Origin: Streptomyces populi
Lineage (GTDB): Bacteria; Actinomycetota; Actinomycetes; Streptomycetales; Streptomycetaceae
Direction: 5' to 3'
NCBI RefSeq assembly: GCF_002911015.1
Contig: NZ_KZ626868.1
Coordinates: forward strand, 27,663 to 91,662
Length of the DNA stretch: 64,000 nucleotides
The notes beneath the pieces are model-generated. The model saw only the letters and a program-made list of their open reading frames with translations. It was not told where the DNA came from and made no database searches. Position numbers and translations under genes: made by a program. Positions 44,508 to 52,787 of this stretch are shown in pieces. The first letter of the stretch is position 1. The number at the start of each line of letters is the position of its first letter.

Positions 44508-44780
44508 TTGGGACGGAAGGTGCGAGAGTGGTGCAGGTCGACCTCGGTGGATCCGGTGGCGGGCGAACGGCACGCGATCGTGGCCGTCCGCGCCCGCCGA
44601 CTGATCGTTGCTGTTAGTGTGGCCGTCCCGGCCGTGGACCGCATCGGCCGATGAACTGCCGAGGAGGTGGGACCCATTACCGCTGTGCCAGGTCGGGTGC
44701 TCCCCTCTCCGGACAACGCGGCCGCCGTCTGACGGTGGCCGCGGGAGCGCCCTTCGGTCCGTCGAAAGGCTCTCGGCTTC
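44508..44780. other. Intergenic region before the HemK-like gene
   Basis: Nothing is seen here other than the control regions of the two divergent genes. ATG 44781 has no strong ribosome binding site; GAAAGGC at 44764-44770 is the best candidate. Confidence 0.4.
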
Positions 44781-45593
44781 ATGCCTCCCCTCTCTCCTGA
44801 TGTTCCTGCGTTCCCTGACGTCCCTGACGCGGCGGACCCCATGGTCGCCGCGCTCCGCTCCGCGGGCTGTGTCTTCGCCGAGGACGAGGCGGAACTGATC
44901 CGCTCCGCCGCCCGCACGCCGGACGAGGCCGCCGCGATGGTGGACCGGCGCGTCGCGGGACTGCCCCTCGAGCACGTCCTCGGCTGGGCGGAGTTCCACG
45001 GTCTGCGCATCGGTCTCGACCCGGGCGTCTTCGTGCCGCGCCGCCGTACCGAGTTCCTCGTCGAGCAGGCCGTGGCGCTCGCGCACGGCGCGTCCCTCGT
45101 GGTGGACCTGTGCTGCGGCTCGGGCGCGGTCGGTGCCGCCCTGGCCGCGTCCCTCGGCGGCCCCGAGCTGCACGCCGCCGACATCGACCCGGCGGCGGTG
45201 CGCTGCGCCCGCCGCAATGTCGCGCCGTTCGCGGGCCAGGTCCACGAGGGGGACCTCTTCGCGGCGCTGCCCGCCACGCTGCGCGGCCGGGTCGACGTCC
45301 TGGCCGCCAACGTGCCGTACGTCCCGACCGACGAGGTCGGCCTGCTGCCGTCGGAGGCCCGGGACCACGAACCCCTGGTCGCCCTCGACGGGGGCGCGGA
45401 CGGACTGGACCTCGCGCGCCGGGTCGCCGCCGAGGCGCCGCGCTGGCTCGCCCGGGGCGGCTGCCTCCTCGTCGAGACGAGCGAGCGCCAGGCGCCCGTG
45501 GCCGTCGAGGCCTTCGCCCTCGCCGGGCTGATCGCGCGGCTGGCCGTCTCGGAGGAGCGGTACGCCAACGTGGTGATCGGCGTGAAGCCCTGA
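44781..45593 (+). CDS. HemK/PrmC-like protein-glutamine methyltransferase
   Basis: A 270-residue protein. VDLCCGSGAVGAALAASLGG (about residues 108-127) is SAM motif I; the catalytic motif, normally NPPY, is VLAANVPYVPTDEVGLLPSE, i.e. N-V-P-Y, as in the actinobacterial HemK paralogues that are not the release-factor enzyme. LGWAEFHGLRIGLDPGVFVP with RRRTEFLVEQAV is the HemK N-terminal module. A Q-methyltransferase on a translation or ribosomal protein is likely, but the altered motif leaves other substrates possible. Confidence 0.88.
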   Translation: MPPLSPDVPAFPDVPDAADPMVAALRSAGCVFAEDEAELIRSAARTPDEAAAMVDRRVAGLPLEHVLGWAEFHGLRIGLDPGVFVPRRRTEFLVEQAVALAHGASLVVDLCCGSGAVGAALAASLGGPELHAADIDPAAVRCARRNVAPFAGQVHEGDLFAALPATLRGRVDVLAANVPYVPTDEVGLLPSEARDHEPLVALDGGADGLDLARRVAAEAPRWLARGGCLLVETSERQAPVAVEAFALAGLIARLAVSEERYANVVIGVKP

Positions 45594-45702
45594 CCGGGCG
45601 GGCCGGACGCGGGCGACATGCCGCGTTCGGCCCCTGGTCGGCCGATCGCCCCGTCCCGCGCGCCACACTCCACTGACCGCAGGTGTCAGAGGGAGGCCCG
45701 GC

Positions 45703-46506
45703 ATGAGCAGCACCCCCGAGGGGTTCGACGCGTGGGACATCGAGGAGTCGGGGCCCGCCGACGCGGACAGCCGCGTCCTGCTGCTGCCCGGCGGGATGTG
45801 CGGCACCGCGTTCTACGGCGACCTGATGGCCGCGCCGCCGCTCGCCGCCGCGCCGGTGCGGCTGGTGGCCGCGACCCTTCCGGGGCACGCGGGCACCACA
45901 CCGCCGCGCGATCTCTCCATGGAGAACTACGCGGCGCTGGCGGGCGCCCTGGCCGCGGAGCGGGGCTGCGGCGTCGTGGTCGGCCACAGCATCGGTGCCA
46001 ATGTCGCCCTGGAGATGGCGGCCGGCGGGCACTTCACCGGACCCGTCGTCCTGCTCTCCCCGACGTTCTCGGCGTCCGACGAGGCGAAGGCGCTCGCGAT
46101 CGCCAACGGCCTCGGGCGGGTGCCGGGCATCGGTGCGCTGACCTGGATCGGTATGGTCAAGGCGACACCGCGGGTCGTGGGGCAGATGCTGCCCCCGGAC
46201 CGCCGCGAGGCGCTGGGCGCCGACCTGGCGAAGAACGATCCGGAGTTCTGCCGCCGGATGATCCGGCACTACTTCGACTACCTGGACCGGTACGGGACCC
46301 TGGTCCCCCGGCTCCGCGACTCGGGCGTGCCCGCCTGGGTCGTACGCGGCGACCGTGACGAGGTCGGCCTCACGGACGAGGAGCGGGCCGGGCTGGAGGC
46401 CAGTCCCAACGTGACGATGGTCCCGGTCCCCGACGCGGGCCATGTGGTGATGGTCGACCAGCCCGACGCGGTCGCCGAACTCGTGGCCCGGGTGGCCCTC
46501 GGCTGA
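45703..46506 (+). CDS. Alpha/beta hydrolase
   Basis: A 267-residue hydrolase without signal. LLLPGGMCGTAFYGDLMAAP has the oxyanion-hole region, GVVVGHSIGANVALEMAAGG the nucleophile elbow (G-H-S-I-G), VVRGDRDEVGLTDEE the acid Asp and DAGHVVMVDQPDAVAELVAR the catalytic His. Ester or lactone substrate not known. ATG 45703 follows GAGGGAGG. It precedes the flavin oxidoreductase by about 200 bp on the same strand. Confidence 0.92.
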   Translation: MSSTPEGFDAWDIEESGPADADSRVLLLPGGMCGTAFYGDLMAAPPLAAAPVRLVAATLPGHAGTTPPRDLSMENYAALAGALAAERGCGVVVGHSIGANVALEMAAGGHFTGPVVLLSPTFSASDEAKALAIANGLGRVPGIGALTWIGMVKATPRVVGQMLPPDRREALGADLAKNDPEFCRRMIRHYFDYLDRYGTLVPRLRDSGVPAWVVRGDRDEVGLTDEERAGLEASPNVTMVPVPDAGHVVMVDQPDAVAELVARVALG

Positions 46507-46508
46507 CC

Positions 46509-46575
46509 GCGCCTCCGGCCCGCGCCGAGCGCGCCTCCGGCCCGCGCCGAGCGCGCCTCCGGTTCCGCGCCGAGC
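46509..46575. repeat. 22-bp tandem repeat, three copies
   Basis: GCGCCTCCGGCCCGCGCCGA-GC occurs at 46509-46530 and 46531-46552, and a variant with TT at 46553-46575. It lies just after the hydrolase gene. Confidence 0.85.
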
Positions 46576-46630
46576 GCTCCGCAGGCCGGTGCCGGGCCTT
46601 CGCCGGCTTTCCGTCGAGTGATCCTCCTCA

Positions 46631-46650
46631 TTGTGCAACTAGTTGCATAA
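46631..46650. promoter_or_regulatory. Palindromic operator upstream of the flavin oxidoreductase
   Basis: The 14-bp core TGCAACTAGTTGCA (46634-46647) is a perfect palindrome 55 bp before the oxidoreductase start. It shares GTTGCATA with the site before the MarR gene, so the same regulator is the leading candidate. Confidence 0.65.
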
Positions 46651-46702
46651 CGCGCGGCCCGTCGTCTACAACAGACGTACGACACCGCGCACGGAGGGCC
46701 CG

Positions 46703-48718
46703 ATGAGCCGTTACCCGCACCTGCTGAACCCGCTCGACCTGGGCTTCACCACCTTGCCCAACCGCGTACTCATGGGCTCCATGCACGTGGGCCTGGAGGA
46801 GGCCGAGCGCGGCTTCGAGCGCATGGCGGAGTTCTACGCCGCCCGCGCGCGAGGCGGTGTGGGCCTGATCGTCACCGGCGGCATCGCGCCCAACGACGCC
46901 GGACGGCCGTACGAGGGCGGCGCCAAGCTGACCACCGAGGCCGAGGCCGAGCAGCACGCCGAGATCACCGCCGCGGTGCACCGCGAGGGCGGGAAGATCG
47001 CGATGCAGATCCTGCACTTCGGCCGGTACGCCTACCATCAGGACCTGGTCGCCCCGAGCGCGCTCCAGGCCCCGATCAGCCCCTTCGTGCCGAACGAGCT
47101 CAGCGACGCCGAGATCGAGCGGACCATCGACGACTACGCGCGCGCCGCCCGGCTCGCCCGGCAGGCCGGTTACGACGGCGTCGAGATCATGGGCTCCGAG
47201 GGCTACCTCATCAACGAGTTCATCGCCCTACAGGCCAACCGGCGCGACGACCGCTGGGGCGGCTCGTACGAGAACCGGATGCGCTTCCCCGTAGAGATCG
47301 TCCGCCGTGTGCGCGAGGCCGTCGGCGACGACTTCATCATCATCTACCGTCTGTCGATGCTCGACCTGGTGCCCGGTGGTTCCTCGCTCGACGAGGTCAT
47401 CACCCTCGCCCGGGCCGTCGAGGCCGCCGGAGCGACGATCATCAACACCGGCATCGGCTGGCACGAGGCCCGCATCCCCACCATCGCGACCTCGGTGCCC
47501 CGCGGCGCCTACGCCTGGGTGACCAAGAAGGTCATGGGCTCCGTGTCGATCCCGCTGGTGACCACCAACCGCATCAACACCCCCGAGATCGCCGAGCAGT
47601 TGCTCGCCGACGGCCACGCCGACATGGTCTCCCTGGCCCGGCCGATGCTCGCCGACCCCGACTTCGTCACCAAGGCCGAGGCCGGTCGCCCGGAAACCAT
47701 CAACACCTGCATCGGGTGCAACCAGGCCTGCCTCGACCACACCTTCAGCGGCAAGATCACCTCCTGCCTGGTCAACCCGCGCGCCTGCCACGAGACGGAA
47801 CTCGTCCTCGCGCCGACCCGGCTGCGCAAGACCGTCGCCGTCGTGGGCGCCGGTCCCGCCGGACTCGCCTGCGCCGTCAGTGCCGCCGAACGCGGTCACG
47901 ACGTCACCCTGTTCGACGCCTCGGACGACATCGGCGGCCAGCTCAACGTGGCCCGCAAGGTCCCCGGCAAGCAGGAGTTCGACGAGACGATCCGCTACTT
48001 CCGGACCCAGCTCGAACTGCACGGCGTGGACGTCCGGTTGAACACCCCGGCCACCGTGGAGACGCTGGAGACGTACGACGAGGTCGTCGTCGCCACCGGC
48101 GTCACCCCGCGCACTCCCGAGATCCCGGGCGTCGACCACCCGAGCGTCGTCGGCTACCTCGACGTCCTGCGCGACGGAGCGCCCGTGGGCGAGCGCGTCG
48201 CCGTCCTCGGTGCCGGCGGCATCGGCTTCGACGTCGCCGAGTTCCTCACCGACAGCGGCGACAAGGCGAGCGAGGACCCGGCGGCGTACTTCCGCGGCTG
48301 GGGCGTCGACATGGACTACCGGACCCCCGGCGGTCTCGGCGCCCCCGAGCGGCCCACCCCTCCGCGCACGGTGCACCTCCTGCAGCGCAAGGCGTCCAAG
48401 GTCGGCGCCGGACTCGGCAAGACCACCGGCTGGATCCACCGCACCGAGCTCAAGCACCGGGGTGTCACCATGGTTCCGGGCGTCCAGTACGACCGGATCG
48501 ACGACGCCGGACTGCACGTCACCGTCGACGGACACAGCCAGGTCCTAGAGGTCGACACGATCGTGCTGTGCACCGGACAGGAGCCGCGCCGCGACCTGTA
48601 CGAGGCGCTGCGCGCCACGGGCCGCGGTGTCCATCTCATCGGCGGCGCCGACGTGGCCGCCGAACTGGACGCGAAGCGGGCCATCAAGCAGGGCACCGAA
48701 CTGGCGGCGGCGCTCTAG
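46703..48718 (+). CDS. NADH:flavin oxidoreductase / 2,4-dienoyl-CoA reductase-like (FadH type)
   Basis: A 671-residue two-part enzyme. Residues 1-330 are an old-yellow-enzyme TIM barrel with FMN (NRVLMGSMHVGLEEAERGFE, VEIMGSEGYLINEFIALQAN); CIGCNQACLDHTFSGKITSC holds the [4Fe-4S] cysteines (about 340-360); the rest is an FAD/NAD(P) domain (VAVVGAGPAGLACAVSAAER, VAVLGAGGIGFDVAEFL). This is the FadH/trimethylamine-dehydrogenase architecture. It reduces an enone or dienoyl-CoA using NAD(P)H. A MarR-type site lies before it and a strong terminator after it. Confidence 0.95.
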   Translation: MSRYPHLLNPLDLGFTTLPNRVLMGSMHVGLEEAERGFERMAEFYAARARGGVGLIVTGGIAPNDAGRPYEGGAKLTTEAEAEQHAEITAAVHREGGKIAMQILHFGRYAYHQDLVAPSALQAPISPFVPNELSDAEIERTIDDYARAARLARQAGYDGVEIMGSEGYLINEFIALQANRRDDRWGGSYENRMRFPVEIVRRVREAVGDDFIIIYRLSMLDLVPGGSSLDEVITLARAVEAAGATIINTGIGWHEARIPTIATSVPRGAYAWVTKKVMGSVSIPLVTTNRINTPEIAEQLLADGHADMVSLARPMLADPDFVTKAEAGRPETINTCIGCNQACLDHTFSGKITSCLVNPRACHETELVLAPTRLRKTVAVVGAGPAGLACAVSAAERGHDVTLFDASDDIGGQLNVARKVPGKQEFDETIRYFRTQLELHGVDVRLNTPATVETLETYDEVVVATGVTPRTPEIPGVDHPSVVGYLDVLRDGAPVGERVAVLGAGGIGFDVAEFLTDSGDKASEDPAAYFRGWGVDMDYRTPGGLGAPERPTPPRTVHLLQRKASKVGAGLGKTTGWIHRTELKHRGVTMVPGVQYDRIDDAGLHVTVDGHSQVLEVDTIVLCTGQEPRRDLYEALRATGRGVHLIGGADVAAELDAKRAIKQGTELAAAL

Positions 48719-48774
48719 CGACTCGGGTCGAAGACGCGCCGGCGGTGTTCGGAACGCCGGCGCAGACGAACCAC

Positions 48775-48827
48775 GGGAGGGCCGCCCGGTGCCCGGCGGA
48801 CACGGCCGGGCACCGGGCGGCCCTCCC
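48775..48827 (+). terminator. Strong hairpin terminator (23-bp stem)
   Basis: The arm 48775-48797 pairs with 48805-48827 across a 7-base loop without mismatch. It closes the oxidoreductase transcript and ends 21 bp before the PadR start. Confidence 0.9.
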
Positions 48828-48848
48828 GGCCCTCCCTAGGATGACCCC

Positions 48849-49400
48849 ATGTCACTCCCGCACGCGATCCTCACCGCTCTGCTCGAGAAGCCCTCGTCGG
48901 GCCTCGAACTGACCCGGCGGTTCGACAAGTCGATCGGCTACTTCTGGTCGGCGACGCATCAGCAGATCTATCGCGAGCTGGGAAAACTGGAGGCCGCGGG
49001 GTACATCCGGGCCCTGCCCCCGCAACAGCCCACCCGGGGCCAGAAGAAGAGCTACGAGGTCCTGCCCGCCGGCCGGACCGAACTCGCCCGCTGGACGGCC
49101 GCCTCCCAGGACCCGAAGCCGCTGCGCGACACGATGCTGTTGCGCCTGCGGGCCGCGGCCGTCGTCGGCACCGAGGGCATCGAGGCGGACCTGCGCCGCC
49201 ATCTCGAGCTGCACCGGCTCCAGTTGGCCGAATACGAGGAGATCCAGGAGCGGGACTTCCCACCGGGGAGGAACACCCCCGAGGACCGTCTGCGGCACCT
49301 AGTCCTGCGGGCCGGCATCGATCTGGAGACCTTCTGGACCCAGTGGCTGACCCACGCCCTGACGGAGTTCGAAGAGCTGCCGGGGCACGACGGCCGCTAG
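48849..49400 (+). CDS. PadR-family transcriptional regulator
   Basis: A 183-residue PadR regulator. The winged helix covers HAILTALLEKPSSGLELTRR and YFWSATHQQIYRELGKLEAA, with the wing YIRALPPQQPTRGQKKSYEV; the C-terminal coiled-coil dimer region is RRHLELHRLQLAEYEEIQER. It may control the upstream oxidoreductase or sense a phenolic or aldehyde; no operator was seen. ATG 48849. Confidence 0.93.
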   Translation: MSLPHAILTALLEKPSSGLELTRRFDKSIGYFWSATHQQIYRELGKLEAAGYIRALPPQQPTRGQKKSYEVLPAGRTELARWTAASQDPKPLRDTMLLRLRAAAVVGTEGIEADLRRHLELHRLQLAEYEEIQERDFPPGRNTPEDRLRHLVLRAGIDLETFWTQWLTHALTEFEELPGHDGR

Positions 49401-49769
49401 CGAGCCAGCGGGTGCGGGAGGACAGGGGCGGACCCGGAGTCCGTGAACCGCCTCCCGGCATCCGCCCCGGGCACCGTCAACTGCCCCGTCACCAGGGCGT
49501 ATACCCGGCCGAAGAGGAATCCGGCCGGGTCGGGATCCTGCCGCCGCCGACCACCGGTACGGGCGTCGCGGCCGCGCGTACGCCCATGCGTCAAATGGGT
49601 GACCCCGAGTCGGCACCCGCATCCGGCTCCTCGCTCCCCTCGTTGCCCCCACGGGGCAGGAGCAGTGGTCCGTCGCAGCCGCACCGGGCAGCGAAACCGC
49701 GGTAACTGCGTTGCCCCGTCAGCGTTTCACCAGGTTTCGTGAACAGGTCAACGAAGGGCCGAGGATTCC
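49401..49769. other. Intergenic region before the first small secreted protein
   Basis: No gene seen. ACCCGGCC at 49503-49510 pairs with GGCCGGGT at 49523-49530, a possible PadR terminator. The promoter of the next gene must lie in the AT-richer stretch about 49700-49760. Confidence 0.45.
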
Positions 49770-50240
49770 ATGCGCAAGCTTCAGCACGTCGCGCTCGTTG
49801 TCGCAGCAGCCGGCGGTTTGTCCCTCATCGGCGCCGGCTCGAGCTTCGCCGCCGCTCCCAACGAGGCTGTACAGCCTCCCGTTTCCCAGTCGGGCGCCCA
49901 GGCCGCCGCGGCCAGCTCGGCCCAGGCGACCACGCAGGGCTACGGCTCGTCCGCGCCGCTCCAGGCGGCTCCGCAGCGGACCGCCGAGGTCGCCCCTCAG
50001 GTCAGCCCTCAGTTGAACCCGCAGCTCAGCCCGGACCTTTCTCCGCGAGCTCCGCAGGCGGGACAGAGCGCCCAGCTGAGCCAGACCAACCTCTTCCGTC
50101 CGTACCAGGAGTGCAGCCCGCAGACCCTGATCTCCGCGAACGTCCCGGTCGCCCTGTTGGGCCACTCCGAGAACCGGGGCGTCGACTGCACCCAGATCAA
50201 CCGGCAGGTGAACTCCCTCGCCAACGCCCAGGCTCAGTAA
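49770..50240 (+). CDS. Small secreted protein, family A copy 1 (chimeric Pro/Gln and RPYQEC modules)
   Basis: A 156-residue exported protein: Sec signal (KLQHVALVVAAAGGLSLIGA, cleavage after about SFA-A), an Ala/Gln/Ser-rich stretch, the repeat APQVSPQLNPQLSPDLSPRA and a C-terminal module LFRPYQECSPQTLISANVPV plus VDCTQINRQVNS with two cysteines. The repeat recurs in the gene at 54718 and the two-cysteine module in the one at 52301. It is probably a surface or matrix protein; no named family. Confidence 0.85.
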   Translation: MRKLQHVALVVAAAGGLSLIGAGSSFAAAPNEAVQPPVSQSGAQAAAASSAQATTQGYGSSAPLQAAPQRTAEVAPQVSPQLNPQLSPDLSPRAPQAGQSAQLSQTNLFRPYQECSPQTLISANVPVALLGHSENRGVDCTQINRQVNSLANAQAQ

Positions 50241-50267
50241 GGCACTTGAAGAGCCCGGCGTCATCGC

Positions 50268-50297
50268 CCGGCACGAACCCGCGGGGGATCGTGCCGG
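50268..50297 (+). terminator. Hairpin terminator of the first secreted protein
   Basis: CCGGCACGA at 50268-50276 pairs with TCGTGCCGG at 50289-50297. Confidence 0.75.
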
Positions 50298-50459
50298 AGG
50301 GGGCCCTCCCCCGGCGCTAGGCCTTTCGGGTGGCTTCTGCTTCGAGACCGGTTAACTCCGGCGCGTCGTTCGCCCGTTATGGCCGTTTTGCACTAGTCTT
50401 CCGAATTGTAAACAAGTCGATTCCCAGTGGATCGCACCTCTCACTACACCGGAGATGAA

Positions 50460-50741
50460 ATGCGCAAGCTTCGCAACGTAGCCGTCCTGATCGCCGCGAT
50501 CGGCAGCATCGGACTCGTGGGCGGCACGGCCCACGCCGGCGGCTACAAGGGCGACGACGGCAACAAGATCAGCGTCACGCAGAGCACCAGCTGCAAGTCG
50601 CACGACCTGAACCTCGACGTTCTCGGCGAGGTCGGCATCCTCAACGGCCTGCTGGGCAACGCGCTCAACGGTGAGGGCAACCCGGGCGCACAGTCCACCT
50701 CGCTGGGCTCCACCATGGGTTGTAACAACAGCGCCTTCTGA
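50460..50741 (+). CDS. Small secreted protein, family B copy 1
   Basis: A 93-residue exported protein, ATG 50460 after GGAGA. The signal is KLRNVAVLIAAIGSIGLVGG with cleavage after about AHA. The mature part has ISVTQSTSCKSHDLNLDVLG, VGILNGLLGNALNGEGNPGA and the terminal GCNNSAF; two cysteines probably form a disulfide. The paralogue at 55459 has exactly the same length. It resembles small Streptomyces secreted proteins of unknown role; the chaplin consensus is absent. Confidence 0.87.
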   Translation: MRKLRNVAVLIAAIGSIGLVGGTAHAGGYKGDDGNKISVTQSTSCKSHDLNLDVLGEVGILNGLLGNALNGEGNPGAQSTSLGSTMGCNNSAF

Positions 50742-50797
50742 GGCACTGACCGGCGCGCAGTCGCCGACTGGTAGCCGGTCGACAACCGGCCGATAAG

Positions 50798-50837
50798 TGG
50801 TCCCGGTACCCAGCCGCAGGGCAGGGTGCCGGGACCA
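50798..50837 (+). terminator. Hairpin terminator of family B copy 1
   Basis: TGGTCCCGGTACCC at 50798-50811 pairs with GGGTGCCGGGACCA at 50824-50837. Confidence 0.8.
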
Positions 50838-51045
50838 TTGCGTGTGCCGTCTCGTCGGCGAACACCACTGCTCCAGTGCCTGGTTGTGCTTCACCGGCCT
50901 CGACGGGACTCCGGTGACGGCCCCTCACCCGCCCGGCCGTGAAGGGCTGTCGACGTGCACCCGCCTGGCCGTGAAGGGCTGCCGACGTGGGTCGGGCGAG
51001 CCCGTGCGGGCTCGCTTCGCCGGCGGGCCTGCTGCCCGAAAAACG

Positions 51046-51083
51046 AAAATGCCGTACCGGGAAGGATCCCGGTACGGCATTTT
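51046..51083. terminator. Bidirectional rho-independent terminator
   Basis: A 17-bp arm (51046-51062, beginning AAAATGCCG) pairs perfectly with 51067-51083 (ending CGGCATTTT), with A and T tails on either side. It ends the minus-strand gene at 51093. Confidence 0.9.
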
Positions 51084-51092
51084 CGGCAGGGC

Positions 51093-51425
51093 TCAAAAAC
51101 TGATCTGCGGCTTCTTGAAACCCTTGGGCAGCTCGGCCTTGTTGGAGCAGTCCACGACCGATCCGGTGCCGGAGGACCCGCGGTCCCCCGGCACCGTCAC
51201 GTGCGGCCGGTCGGCGGTCGAGCAGCTCTGCTCCTGCCGGAGCGTGTGCTCACCGTCCTTGTCGGTACGGGTCTCGTTCTTCTGGACACAGACGACGCCG
51301 CCCTGCGCCGTGTTCTTGCAGGCGCTCGATCCTCCGTCTGCGTACGCGTGCCCGGCCCCGAGGCAGATCGCGGCGAGGCTCCCGACGATTCCCGAGACGG
51401 CGGCGATCTTCTGCGAAGTGAACAT
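51093..51425 (-). CDS. Small secreted protein, family C copy 1
   Basis: A 110-residue exported protein. ATG 51425 lies 9 bp after AAAGGA; an ATG three codons upstream is less well placed. The signal SQKIAAVSGIVGSLAAICLG is followed by a mature domain with four cysteines: SACKNTAQGGVVCVQKNETR, SCSTADRPHVTVPG and VVDCSNKAELPKGF. The close relative is at 51870. Two disulfides in a small beta-rich fold are likely. No named family. Confidence 0.82.
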   Translation of the reverse strand: MFTSQKIAAVSGIVGSLAAICLGAGHAYADGGSSACKNTAQGGVVCVQKNETRTDKDGEHTLRQEQSCSTADRPHVTVPGDRGSSGTGSVVDCSNKAELPKGFKKPQISF

Positions 51426-51869
51426 GTTCTGCATTCCTTTGCAACGCGAGCTCGGGCGTCTGTCATGGACCGGTGTGCGCCCGAGCTCGAGAAGGTCGAA
51501 ACCGGCTGTTCTGTGTTTGGACGCCCTGTTCGGCCGCGCCCGACGGCGAGATCGCCGCACCCCGGGCGCATGTCCATGAACCGCCGCGTGTCCGGGCTGC
51601 CTTCGCCACGGCTGTCACTCGGCGCACGGAATGAGCCCTCGGTATGTCTTTACTGGTCTTCGCACCCGAGCGTGACGTCCAGTTCGGCTACTGCAAGTAA
51701 GGATAAGCGCACGTTGAGTGGCCTTTTGGGATTTGCGCTCCCGGTGTCGTGCCGAACTCTCCGCCGGGCCGGCGCGGTGGAGAGTCGCGTCGGCCGGGGA
51801 CCGGGCTTCCGGGGCGTCGGCTCGGCGGGCCGGACGGCCGCTGTCCGCCGTCGCCCCCTCCGGGTGTTC
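51426..51869. other. 444-bp interval between the two family C genes
   Basis: No gene is convincing. It holds the promoter of the gene at 51425 (about 51440-51560) and an AT-richer stretch at 51640-51730, a possible regulatory or transcript-end region. Confidence 0.4.
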
Positions 51870-52160
51870 CTACTTCGCGGAGGAGCAGGTCACCTCGGGC
51901 CCGATGCGCATCGTCCCGTTGCCCTGGACGGTGGGCACCGTCACGCGCTGCACCGGCAGGCAGGTCTCCTGGTGGGGCGGGAGGCTGCCGCTGGGAACCC
52001 GGCCCTCGAAGTGCTGGGTGCAGCTGACGTCGCCCTGGGCGTCGCGAACACAGGATCCTTGGCTTCCGCCGTCATGGGCCGCCCAGGTGACGCCGGTGCA
52101 GGTCGCGGCCAGGCCGCCGACGAGCCCCAGGACGGCGGCGATCTTCTTCCCGCTGAACAT
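51870..52160 (-). CDS. Small secreted protein, family C copy 2
   Basis: A 96-residue exported protein, ATG 52160 after AGGAAGGAAA. The N-terminus MFSGKKIAAVLGLVGGLAAT is nearly identical in layout to that of the gene at 51425, and the mature part has the same four-cysteine order: GSCVRDAQGDVSCTQHFEGR, HQETCLPVQRVTVPTVQGNG and GPEVTCSSAK. It shares the conserved (R/P)xVTVP stretch. Function unknown. Confidence 0.82.
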   Translation of the reverse strand: MFSGKKIAAVLGLVGGLAATCTGVTWAAHDGGSQGSCVRDAQGDVSCTQHFEGRVPSGSLPPHQETCLPVQRVTVPTVQGNGTMRIGPEVTCSSAK

Positions 52161-52235
52161 GTGGTGCGGTTTCCTTCCTAGGGGTGTCCGGGCCGATCCG
52201 GCTCCGTCCTCGGCGCGCAGGCGGTCGACCAGAGA

Positions 52236-52266
52236 GGGCCCTTCGGAGTTCGGTTCCGAAGGGCCC
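52236..52266 (-). terminator. Hairpin terminator of family A copy 2
   Basis: GGGCCCTTCGGA at 52236-52247 pairs with TCCGAAGGGCCC at 52255-52266. Confidence 0.8.
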
Positions 52267-52300
52267 CCGTCAGGCGTCGTGCGCGGTGATGCCGTCCACC

Positions 52301-52540
52301 TCAGTGGGTGAAGGCGGTGTTGTGCTGGCCGCAGGTCGTGTCGAAGGTGCGGGAGAGGCCGAGCACGCTGATCGGGATGTCGTTCTCGAGCACCGTCTGC
52401 GGGCTGCACTCCTGGTAGGGGCGGAAGATGTCGGACGCCTTCGGCCCGTTGTCGGGAGCGGCGGTAGCGGTGCCGACGCCGATGGCGGACAGGCCGCCCG
52501 CGGCCACCGCTGCGATCACGACCTGCTGAAACTTGCGCAT
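52301..52540 (-). CDS. Small secreted protein, family A copy 2 (RPYQEC module only)
   Basis: A 79-residue exported protein, ATG 52540. The signal is KFQQVVIAAVAAGGLSAIGV, cleaved after about ATA-A. The mature 50 residues are SDIFRPYQECSPQTVLENDI and LGLSRTFDTTCGQHNTAF, the same two-cysteine module as the C-terminus of the gene at 49770. It lacks the Pro/Gln repeats. Role unknown. Confidence 0.85.
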   Translation of the reverse strand: MRKFQQVVIAAVAAGGLSAIGVGTATAAPDNGPKASDIFRPYQECSPQTVLENDIPISVLGLSRTFDTTCGQHNTAFTH

Positions 52541-52787
52541 GGAACCCTCAGTTCTTTGCTGGCGCATCGAGAATGATTGCGCGCTGTGACGACTCAGACA
52601 CTAGCAGTAGCGGAAGGTGGCTTTCCACACGGGATGTCCCCCCAATGGGTGTGGATGCGGGACGCCACTTGCCAATTGGCCGCGCAGGGAAGCGGGTTGC
52701 TCTTCGGTGTATGCCGTTGCGTCGTGCGAACAGACTTCGGAGCGGCCCGGCACCCGTACAACACGGCTGAAGGCGAGAGGAGTTGTG

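Noticed and set aside
42846..45806. 986-codon minus-strand frame
   Set aside because: Runs antisense to the GNAT and HemK-like genes and out of frame with MarR; no domain sense.
44779..46638. 619-codon minus-strand frame
   Set aside because: Antisense shadow of the HemK-like and hydrolase genes.
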